This document shows, in pieces, positions 47,974 through 54,881 of a stretch of DNA of 64,000 bases. The notes under the pieces are model-generated. The model made no database searches and had not been told where the DNA came from. It saw only the letters and a list, made by a program, of their open reading frames with translations. Both the position numbers and the translations under genes were made by a program. Origin of the DNA: Meinhardsimonia xiamenensis. Its GTDB lineage: Bacteria; Pseudomonadota; Alphaproteobacteria; Rhodobacterales; Rhodobacteraceae. Position 1 is the stretch's first letter. Each line of letters starts with the position of its first letter. The DNA is taken from NCBI RefSeq assembly GCF_900102905.1, contig NZ_FNFV01000003.1:403678-467677 (forward strand). The letters run 5' to 3'.

Positions 47974-49251
47974 TCAGTAGATCAGGTTGGGCAGGAACAG
48001 CACCAGCCCGGGCAGGAACACCAGCGCAACCACCACGAGCGCAAGGGCCAGGAACAGCGGCACCGAGGCGCGCGTGTATTCGCCGACGGGAACCCCCAGG
48101 ATCGCGCACACGGCATACATTGCCGCGCCCACCGGCGGGGTGAAATTGCCCAGAGTGGCGGCGATGATGAAGACCATGCCGAAATGCACGGGGTCCGCGC
48201 CCATGCCGCGCACGATCGGCGGCACGATGGGCGTGAGCATGATGATGAGGATGGTGGCATCGATGACGAAACCCGCCGCCAGCACCGCCAGCACGATCAG
48301 CACCATCAGTGCCTCGCGGCTTTCGGTCAGTCCGAGCATGGCGCGGGCGATGTCCTCGGGCACGCGCTCGAGGATGATGCCGTAGGAGAAGGGCGCGCTC
48401 AGCGCGATCAGCAGCATCACCCCGCCGATATCGCCAAGCGAGGTTTCGATGGCCTGGCCGAGTCCCTTGCGGCTGAGCTCACGATACACGGCGATGCCGA
48501 TCACCAGGGCATAGAAAACGGCAAAGGCGCCGATTTCGGAGGGCGTGAACAGCCCCGAGCGCAGGCCGATGAGCAGCATGACCGGAAACAGCATTGCCCA
48601 GAAACCCGCGCCGAGCGCCGAGAAAGCCTCCGCCGGGCGGGCGCGGCGCGTGCGCTCGGGCGGCCAGCCGCCACGGCGGGCAATGAACGCGGTGGTCAGC
48701 GCCAGAGCCAGCCACAGGCACAGCGCAGGCAGGATGCCGGCGGCAAACAGCCGCCCGATCGAGACATTGCCGATCGAGCCATAGAGGATCATCCCGATCC
48801 CCGGCGGGATGATCGGCGTCAGCACCGCGCCGAACGAGAGAATTCCGGCGACAAATCCACGGGACATGCCGCGCGCGATCATTTCGCCGCCGATCATGCG
48901 CGCCTGCATCGCCGCATCGGCGATGGCCGAGCCCGACACGCCGCCCATCAGCCCCGAGAGCACCAGCGAGGCCTGAGCCAGCCCGCCGCGCAGGCGGCCG
49001 GTCAGCAGCGTGGCCAGATCGAGCAGCCGCCCGGTTATGCCGCAGCGGTTCATCAGGTTGCCGGCGAGGATGAACAGCGGAATCGCCAGGAGCGAGAAGT
49101 TCTGCGTCTGCGAGATGGCCTGCTGCGCGGGCTGCGTGAAGGGCAATTCGGGATGCTGCAGGAAGAACACCGCCCCCGCCCCGGCGATGGCGAAGGCCAC
49201 CGGCAGGCCCATGACGAGAAGCAGTGCGAAGACGATGGCGACAAGGGTCAT
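47974..49251 (-). CDS. TRAP transporter large permease (DctM family), second system
   Basis: 425-aa, about 12-helix permease. Family blocks: FSLLAIPLFILAGNLMNRCG, GLMGGVSGSAIADAAM, LTPIIPPGIGMILYGSI and GNFTPPVGAAMYAV. The ATG overlaps the dctQ stop by 4 bp. It is the final gene of a unit that also encodes an SDR, an LDH2-family reductase and a DctP, so the substrate is probably a hydroxy- or keto-acid sugar derivative. Confidence 0.93.
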   Translation of the reverse strand: MTLVAIVFALLLVMGLPVAFAIAGAGAVFFLQHPELPFTQPAQQAISQTQNFSLLAIPLFILAGNLMNRCGITGRLLDLATLLTGRLRGGLAQASLVLSGLMGGVSGSAIADAAMQARMIGGEMIARGMSRGFVAGILSFGAVLTPIIPPGIGMILYGSIGNVSIGRLFAAGILPALCLWLALALTTAFIARRGGWPPERTRRARPAEAFSALGAGFWAMLFPVMLLIGLRSGLFTPSEIGAFAVFYALVIGIAVYRELSRKGLGQAIETSLGDIGGVMLLIALSAPFSYGIILERVPEDIARAMLGLTESREALMVLIVLAVLAAGFVIDATILIIMLTPIVPPIVRGMGADPVHFGMVFIIAATLGNFTPPVGAAMYAVCAILGVPVGEYTRASVPLFLALALVVVALVFLPGLVLFLPNLIY

Positions 49252-49763
49252 GCGCCGTCCTCCCCGCCGCGCAGAAGTCGCCGGATGCGCCCGAGGGTGG
49301 TGACGAGCATCAGCGCCGAACCCACCGGCAGCGCCATCGTCACCCATGAGTAAGACACTCCGGGAATGCCCTGAAAACTGCGCGCCCGGCTCACCCAGGC
49401 CAGCCAGCATCCGGCAACGACGCCATAGGCGAGGATCGCGGCGATGATCGCGAGGTTGACCAGCGTCAGAACGCGTCGCGCCCGGTCGGGCAGGAGACTC
49501 GAGAAGAGGTCGAAGGCGATGAGGCGGTCCTGACGCCAGGCGATGTCGGCGGCGAGGAAGGTGGCCCAGGCAAAGAAGCAGGTGGCAAGGTCGATCGTCA
49601 TGTTGAGCGGCCGGCCGACCATGCGCGCCACGCCGCCGGTGAAGATCATCGCCACCATTCCGACCAGAAAGAAGCCGGCCAGAAACACCTCGGCCCGCTG
49701 GAGCCAGCCGATCAGCCGTGCGAGCCTCCCGCTGCCCTGCATCTCCTCCGCTCCCCTGGCCAT
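49248..49763 (-). CDS. TRAP transporter small permease (DctQ family), second system
   Basis: 171-aa four-helix protein with VEFLAGFF-like first helix (AEVFLAGFFLVGMVAMIFTG) and the intracellular loop RQDRLIAFDLFSSLLP. ATG 49763 chosen; ATG 49742 has a closer purine-rich site and would shorten the protein by seven residues. Separated from dctP by a 168-bp GC-rich gap that holds a hairpin and a tandem repeat, unlike the tight spacing elsewhere in the unit. Confidence 0.88.
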   Translation of the reverse strand: MARGAEEMQGSGRLARLIGWLQRAEVFLAGFFLVGMVAMIFTGGVARMVGRPLNMTIDLATCFFAWATFLAADIAWRQDRLIAFDLFSSLLPDRARRVLTLVNLAIIAAILAYGVVAGCWLAWVSRARSFQGIPGVSYSWVTMALPVGSALMLVTTLGRIRRLLRGGEDGA

Positions 49764-49845
49764 GGCGTCACGCCCCTGGTGCGGCGTGCCCGTGCCGTCT
49801 GTTTCCCGAATTCCCCGGGCGTTTCCCGGGCGCGCGGCCGGGCGC

Positions 49846-49869
49846 GCGCGGCGCCTTCGGCCGCCGCGC
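49846..49869 (-). other. GC hairpin between dctP and dctQ
   Basis: Perfect 8-bp stem GCGCGGCG / CGCCGCGC with an 8-nt loop containing CTTCGG. No T-run. In TRAP operons such structures commonly protect the binding-protein mRNA or attenuate read-through, so that the receptor is made in excess over the permease. Confidence 0.55.
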
Positions 49870-49898
49870 ACGCCCCCGGGGCCGCGTCCGGTTGCTCG

Positions 49899-49941
49899 GC
49901 GCCCCGTTCAGCGCCCCGTTCAGGGCCCCGTTCAGCGCCCC
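49899..49941. repeat. 12-bp tandem repeat across the dctP stop codon
   Basis: About 3.6 copies of GCGCCCCGTTCA (plus strand) at 49899-49910, 49911-49922, 49923-49934 (one mismatch) and a partial at 49935-49941. Read on the minus strand, each unit contains TGA in the same frame, so the dctP stop codon is followed by two further in-frame TGA codons at 12-base intervals. Confidence 0.85.
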
Positions 49942-50912
49942 ATGTCGGCCAGAACCTTGGCCCGCGCCTCGGTGAGGCCGAGCACCTCATATGCCTTCTC
50001 GCCGGCCTTGCGGAATGCCTCGAGGTCCACGTCCTCCACGATGGTCATGCCGCGGCGCACAAGCTCGGCCTTCGCCGCTTCCAGCGCGTCGGCGATCACC
50101 GCCGATGTCTCCTGGCCTGCGGCGCGGCATTCCTCGGTCAGCGCCGCCTGCACGTCCTCGGGCAGACCGTCGAACCATTCCTCGCTGACGATCTGGAAGT
50201 TCACCAGCAGGATGTGACCGGTTTCGTTGGCGTGGCTGAGCACCTCGTTGAGGTTGGCGGCCGTGATGTTGGTGTAGACAAGCTCGGCGCCGTCCACCGC
50301 GCGGCTCTGCAGGCCGGTGTAGATGTCGCCGAAGTTCATCGCCACCGGAGTGGCGCCGAGGGCGCGGATCGACTCCTGCCAGATCGGCGCGGGGGGCGTG
50401 CGGATGCGCAGCCCGTCCAGATCCTCGGGTGCGCGCACCGGTCGGTTGGTGAAGAAGTGGCGCTGGCCCTGCACCCAGTCGAAACAGACCACGCGGATGC
50501 CATGATCTTCGGCCAGCTCCTCGATCCAGCCCTGCATGGTGGGCGAGTCGGCCAGCGCGAAGGCCTCCTCCTTGTTCGCGACCATGTAGGGCCCGTTGAC
50601 CACCGCGATTCCCGGCACATAGTTGCCAAGCCGGGCGGCGTCGGTGTTCTGGCCGACGTTTGCCCCCTGCCGGATCTGCTCGATGATGTCCTCCTCCACG
50701 CCGAGTTGCGAGGAGTGGTACACGTCGATCTTCAGCCTGCCGCCGGTGCGTTCGGCGACGCGATCCGCCCAGGCCAGAAAGCCCTTGTGGAAGGGCTCGT
50801 TGGGCCCGAGCACGTGGTTGAAGCGCAGGGTCCAGCTCTCCTGGGCCTGCGCGGCCAGCGCCGTGGCCGCGCTCACGGCCAGTGCGGCGATGGTGGTTTT
50901 CATGGCTGTCAT
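49932..50912 (-). CDS. TRAP transporter substrate-binding protein (DctP family), second system
   Basis: 326-aa periplasmic receptor. Sec signal about 1-23 (MTAMKTTIAALAVSAATALA). The ligand-binding Arg region is DLDGLRIRTPPAPIW and the family block MNFGDIYTGLQSRAVDGAEL follows. ATG 50912 has a GGGAGGAAAGGCA site, better spaced than ATG 50903. It follows the LDH2-family gene by 29 bp. Its stop lies within a tandem repeat. Confidence 0.92.
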   Translation of the reverse strand: MTAMKTTIAALAVSAATALAAQAQESWTLRFNHVLGPNEPFHKGFLAWADRVAERTGGRLKIDVYHSSQLGVEEDIIEQIRQGANVGQNTDAARLGNYVPGIAVVNGPYMVANKEEAFALADSPTMQGWIEELAEDHGIRVVCFDWVQGQRHFFTNRPVRAPEDLDGLRIRTPPAPIWQESIRALGATPVAMNFGDIYTGLQSRAVDGAELVYTNITAANLNEVLSHANETGHILLVNFQIVSEEWFDGLPEDVQAALTEECRAAGQETSAVIADALEAAKAELVRRGMTIVEDVDLEAFRKAGEKAYEVLGLTEARAKVLADMGR

Positions 50913-50941
50913 TGCCTTTCCTCCCTTTGGTGGTCTTCCTG

Positions 50942-52009
50942 TCACGGGGTGCCCGTCATCGCGGCCGGCATCTCGATCGATGCCGCGGCGGCGATTTCCT
51001 GCATGGACGCGAGCGTGTCGGGATCGATCGGCACGCCCTCGCGCTCTCGACGCGCGGCTTCCTCCCACTCCCGGTCGCCGGGCGCGAGCACGCGGCCGCC
51101 TTCGGCCGGGCGGCTGCCGCGCAGCAGCGACAGATAGCGTCCCATTCCCTCGAGAAACGCCTCGGCGCCGGCAAAGGCGGCCGGGTCGATGGCCAGCACG
51201 AAGGCGCCCATGCGCCGGGGCGTCGACCAGTCCGGGCCCAGCATGGGCAGGATCTCGGGGCTGAGCCGCATGCCGGTCATGACCGCCGAGAGCACCTCGG
51301 CGAGGCCCGCGAGCCCGGCGCCCTTGTAGCCCTGCTCGCGCCCGAGCGGTGCCAGCATCGCCACGCGGGCGGGGTCGGTGGTGTCGCGGCCGTTCTCGTC
51401 GGATGCGGTGCCCTCGGGCAGCGACAGTCCGAGCGACTGGGCCAGCTTGACCCGGTTGAACGGAATGGCGCTTGTGGCCATGTCCAGAAGCCACGGCCGG
51501 CCGGGGGTGGGTGCGGCAGCGGCGATCGGGTTGGTTCCGTGAAACCTTTCGGCTCCCTCGTGCAGCCGCACGAAGGCGTCGGAATTGCACACCACCATGC
51601 CGAACAGCCCCTCGCGCGCGATCTCGAGCGCGTAGGCGCCCGCGGCGCCGAAATGCGAGCTGCGCACCACCGCCACCGCGGCCACGCCGCTTGCGCGGGC
51701 AAGCTCCACCGCGTGGGCGGCGGCAAGATAGGTACCGCGCGCGCCGTGACCGTCATCGGCATCGACGATGCCGCTGCCCGCGCGGGTGCTGCGGAACCGG
51801 GGCGAGGGGCGGCCATTGACGCGGCCCTCCCCGATGGCGCGGCAATAGTGCGGGAGCAGCCTGAAGCCGTGACTGTCGATCCCGTGCAGGCTGGCGTGCA
51901 GCATCGCCCGCGTGGCATCCCGGGCGCTGGGGGCATCGGCTCCGGCCGCGCGCAATGCGGCCTCGGAGAAGGCGCTGAGCGCCTCGGCGGGGAAGCGGGC
52001 CGCGCTCAC
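50942..52009 (-). CDS. LDH2-family NAD(P)-dependent 2-oxo-acid reductase / malate-lactate dehydrogenase
   Basis: Non-Rossmann dehydrogenase of the YiaK/MDH2 type, 355 aa. Hallmarks: GIDSHGFRLLPHY near residue 46 (catalytic His), VVRSSHFGAAGAYA near 125 and PIAAAAPTPG with DMATSAIPFN near 170-190. Members reduce 2-keto acids such as 2,3-diketo-L-gulonate, or oxidise malate, lactate or ureidoglycolate. GTG 52009 overlaps the SDR stop (GTGA). Pairing with a TRAP receptor is typical of sugar-acid catabolic units. Confidence 0.9.
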   Translation of the reverse strand: MSAARFPAEALSAFSEAALRAAGADAPSARDATRAMLHASLHGIDSHGFRLLPHYCRAIGEGRVNGRPSPRFRSTRAGSGIVDADDGHGARGTYLAAAHAVELARASGVAAVAVVRSSHFGAAGAYALEIAREGLFGMVVCNSDAFVRLHEGAERFHGTNPIAAAAPTPGRPWLLDMATSAIPFNRVKLAQSLGLSLPEGTASDENGRDTTDPARVAMLAPLGREQGYKGAGLAGLAEVLSAVMTGMRLSPEILPMLGPDWSTPRRMGAFVLAIDPAAFAGAEAFLEGMGRYLSLLRGSRPAEGGRVLAPGDREWEEAARREREGVPIDPDTLASMQEIAAAASIEMPAAMTGTP

Positions 52010-52755
52010 AGCGTCTGCCCTCCGTCGACCACGATGACCGATCCGGTCATGAAGGCCGACTCGTCGGAGGCCATCCACACGGCCGTCGCCGCCATCTCCT
52101 GCGGCGTGCCGAGCCGGCCCATCGGCTGGCGCGCGATGAAGGCGCGGCGCGTCGCCTCGGGGTCTTCGCTCGCGCGGATGCGTTCCTCGAGCGAGGGCGA
52201 GGCGGTGGTGCCGGGACAGAGCGCGTTGCACCGCACGCCGGAAGCGATGTAGTCGCGCGCGACCGACTTGGTCAGCCCGATCAGCGCCGCCTTGGTGGTG
52301 CCGTAGGCGCAGCGCCCCGGCACGCCGCTGATGCTGGAGGCGACGGAGGCGACGTTGATGATGTTGCCCCGCCGCCGCGCGATCATGCCCGGCAGCACCA
52401 GGCGGATCAGCCGCACCGGCCCCATCACGTTGATCGCCCAGCTCCGCGCCCAGTCCTCCTCGCTGCTCTCGAGGAGCGCGCCGTTGGCGACCCATCCGGC
52501 GCAGTTGACAAGAATGTCCACCTGCTCCTGACCGAGGCTGTCGCCGAGCGCGTCCACCGAGGCGGCATCGCCTACGTCAAGCGCAACCGGGCGGATGGCC
52601 GGGTTGCGCTCCGGCAGGTCGGCCATCTTCTCGGCCGTGCGGCTGGCGGCGATCACCCGCGCTCCCTCCGCCGCGAAAGCCAGCGCGATTTCGCGGCCGA
52701 TCCCCTGTCCCGCGCCGGTGATGAGCGCCGTCCTGTCCTGCAGCCGTCCCGCCAT
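52006..52755 (-). CDS. Short-chain dehydrogenase/reductase (DHRS6/KDF-dehydrogenase-like)
   Basis: 249-aa Rossmann enzyme with TGAGQGIG (cofactor loop, residues 14-21), NCAGWV, catalytic Ser in NVASVASS and Y-x3-K in CAYGTTKAAL. The long conserved stretch around GVPGRCAYGTTKAALIGLTK and CPGTTASPSLEERI most resembles the DHRS6 / 2-keto-3-deoxy-L-fuconate dehydrogenase branch. First gene of the minus-strand unit, facing gntR across an operator-like GTATAC repeat. Probably oxidises a sugar-acid hydroxyl. Confidence 0.9.
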   Translation of the reverse strand: MAGRLQDRTALITGAGQGIGREIALAFAAEGARVIAASRTAEKMADLPERNPAIRPVALDVGDAASVDALGDSLGQEQVDILVNCAGWVANGALLESSEEDWARSWAINVMGPVRLIRLVLPGMIARRRGNIINVASVASSISGVPGRCAYGTTKAALIGLTKSVARDYIASGVRCNALCPGTTASPSLEERIRASEDPEATRRAFIARQPMGRLGTPQEMAATAVWMASDESAFMTGSVIVVDGGQTL

Positions 52756-52788
52756 GGGCCGTCCTCGTCTCCACGCATTTTTGAACTT

Positions 52789-52803
52789 TGTATACCGTAT
52801 ACC
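52789..52803. promoter_or_regulatory. Candidate GntR operator
   Basis: TGTATACCGTATACC: two copies of the self-complementary hexamer GTATAC (52790-52795 and 52797-52802) one base apart, in the 138-bp gap between divergent SDR and gntR genes. Several FCD-type GntR proteins bind TGGTATACCA- or TTGTATACAA-like sites. The doubled site is notable because the adjacent regulator has two DNA-binding domains. Confidence 0.55.
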
Positions 52804-52893
52804 TTAAAGGCGCCGAGTCGCAAGACCCGCTGCCGCGGCCGCACTGCCTGGGGGCCGCTTCCGGTGCCTTGGGCGAGCTGTTATCGTGTGGCA

Positions 52894-53898
52894 ATGAACC
52901 AGAGCGCACCGACACCGGCCGCGGCGGAGCCTGAGGGCGGACACCTCTATCGGCGCGTGGCCGGGCTGCTGGCGGAGGAGATTGCTCAGGGCAGGATCGC
53001 CGGGGGCACGCGGCTCTATGAAAGCCGCGTGGCCGCGCGCTTTTCCATCTCGCGCACGCCCGCGCGGCAGGCGCTGGAACTCTTGGCGCGCAAGGGGCTG
53101 GTTCGTGCGGCGGGCGCGCGCGCGCGCGGCTATGTGGTCATTGCCGGCGCGCCGCCGGGGCCGGGCGAGCGGCCGCCCGCGCCGGTGTCGAGTCTGCCCG
53201 AGGTTCCGCTTTCAAGCCGTCCGGCCTGGGAGCGCATCTATGGCGAGGTGGTGGACGCCATCGCCAGCCGCATCGTCTTTTCCTCCTGGTGGATAAACGA
53301 AACCGCCCTTGGCCAGCACTACGGCGTCTCGCGCACCGTCGCGCGCGAGGTTCTGGCGCGTCTGCAGGCGCAGGGTCTCGTGACGGTCGAGGGCAAGCGC
53401 TGGACCGCGCCACAGCTGACCGAGCGCCGGGTGGCCGAGCTCTACGACATGCGCGCCATTCTCGAATCCGCCGCGTTGCGCGAGGCGGCGCCGGCCTTCT
53501 CCACCGCCCGCCTCGGCGAGATGTGCGCCAATCTCGAGGCGGCGCTGGCAGGCGAGCCCTCGGGCGAGGAGCTCGACCGGCTCGAGGGCGAGCTGCATGT
53601 GGAATTCCTGTTGTCCTGCCCGAACCGCATGCTCCGCCGCGCGGTAAGCCAGCACCAGGCATTGTTGCTCGCCCACCGCTTCTTCTACCGCTGGACGGCG
53701 CGCCTCTTCGAGGTCGAGCCTTTCCTCACCGAGCACCTGTCGATCCTGCGCGCGGTCATCGACGGGCGGATCGATGCCGCGGCGGAGGAGATTGCCGCGC
53801 ATCTGATGGCCTCGAAGCGCCGGGCCATGCGGCGGATCGATGAAGTGCGCGCGCTCGTCCGGCTGGAGGAGCTTGGCTACCTCAAGCCGCTCCGCTGA
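52894..53898 (+). CDS. GntR/FCD-family regulator with two winged-helix domains
   Basis: 334-aa regulator. First GntR winged helix about residues 17-82 (TRLYESRVAARFSISRTPAR, QALELLARKGLV), a Pro-rich linker, second winged helix about 112-170 (INETALGQHYGVSRTVAREV), then an FCD effector domain about 178-320 with His in LHVEFLLSC and LTEHLSILRAVIDG. Normal FadR/FCD proteins have one DNA-binding domain and about 230 aa. ATG 52894 chosen. Divergent from the SDR-LDH2-TRAP unit, which it probably represses. Confidence 0.88.
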   Translation: MNQSAPTPAAAEPEGGHLYRRVAGLLAEEIAQGRIAGGTRLYESRVAARFSISRTPARQALELLARKGLVRAAGARARGYVVIAGAPPGPGERPPAPVSSLPEVPLSSRPAWERIYGEVVDAIASRIVFSSWWINETALGQHYGVSRTVAREVLARLQAQGLVTVEGKRWTAPQLTERRVAELYDMRAILESAALREAAPAFSTARLGEMCANLEAALAGEPSGEELDRLEGELHVEFLLSCPNRMLRRAVSQHQALLLAHRFFYRWTARLFEVEPFLTEHLSILRAVIDGRIDAAAEEIAAHLMASKRRAMRRIDEVRALVRLEELGYLKPLR

Positions 53899-54020
53899 GA
53901 CAGGCGGCCGCGACCGTGCGGGCCCGATCCCGCGCCGCCGTCTGCGCCGTCCGCCCTTCGCCGGTTGACAGCGGGCGGGAGTGGGGAGCACCATCGCCGC
54001 ATGCCACAGGGAGGCAGGCC

Positions 54021-54881
54021 GTGCAGGAGCTGTTCCGGCCCCGCGATCTGAGCGAAGCGCTCGCGATACTTGCCGCGCGCAGCGAGGTTCGGCCGGCCGC
54101 GGGCTGCACCGATCTGTTCCCCGCCACGGCGGCACCGGCACTGCAAGGCGCGCACATCGACCTCACGGCCCTGGAGGAACTCTCGGGCATCTCCCGCACG
54201 CCCGAGGGCTTCCGCGTGGGCGCCGCGACGACCTGGCGCGAGGCGATCGAAGCCGATCTGCCGCCCGCCTTCGAGATGCTCAAGGAGGCCGCGCGCGAGG
54301 TGGGCTCGCCCCAGATCCAGAATGCCGGCACCATCGGCGGCAATCTGTGCAATGCCTCCCCGGCGGCCGACGGGGTACCCTGCCTTCTGGCGCTCGATGC
54401 GCAGGTGGAGCTTGCCTCGGCCGAGGGGCGGCGGATGCTGCCGCTTGGCAAGTTCATCACCGGCCCGCGGCAGACGGCGCTCGGGCCGGGCGAGCTTCTG
54501 GTGGCGGTGCATGTGCCGGGCGAGGCGGCGCGCGGGGCAAGCCGGTTTCTCAAGCTCGGGGCGCGTCGGTATCTCGTGATCTCCATCGCCATGGTCGCGG
54601 TGCGGCTCGTGGTGGAGGAGGGGCGCGTCGCCTCCGCCGCGGTCGCGGTGGGCGCCTGTTCGCCGGTGGCGCGGCGGCTCGAGGCGGTGGAAGCCGCGCT
54701 TGTCGGCGCCGAGGCCACGCCCGCCCTTGCCGCGCGGGTGCGCGCGGCGGATGTTGCCGCGGCGCTCTCGCCCATCGACGACGTGCGCGCTGACGCCGGT
54801 TATCGCCTCGAGGCGGCGGCCGTGCTGGTGCGGCGCGCGGTTTCGGAGCTTGTCACCCATGCCGGGGAGTGCGCGGCATGA
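54021..54881 (+). CDS. Molybdenum hydroxylase FAD-binding subunit
   Basis: 286-aa FAD subunit of the xanthine dehydrogenase/CO-dehydrogenase medium-chain family. FAD loops: AAGCTDLFPATAAP near residue 25 (normally AGGTDL) and IQNAGTIGGNLCNASPAAD near 98, the family signature. GTG 54021 follows AGGGAGGCAGGCC. The frame is open upstream without a ribosome site. Its stop overlaps the Mo subunit gene by 4 bp. It passes electrons from the 2Fe-2S centres to FAD and on to NAD or another acceptor. Confidence 0.92.
   Translation: MQELFRPRDLSEALAILAARSEVRPAAGCTDLFPATAAPALQGAHIDLTALEELSGISRTPEGFRVGAATTWREAIEADLPPAFEMLKEAAREVGSPQIQNAGTIGGNLCNASPAADGVPCLLALDAQVELASAEGRRMLPLGKFITGPRQTALGPGELLVAVHVPGEAARGASRFLKLGARRYLVISIAMVAVRLVVEEGRVASAAVAVGACSPVARRLEAVEAALVGAEATPALAARVRAADVAAALSPIDDVRADAGYRLEAAAVLVRRAVSELVTHAGECAA

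Noticed and set aside
47683..49353. Long plus-strand open frame rich in His, Arg, Asp and Glu
   Set aside because: It is the antisense shadow of dctM. Its composition is that of a reversed membrane protein, and the minus-strand product has clear family motifs.
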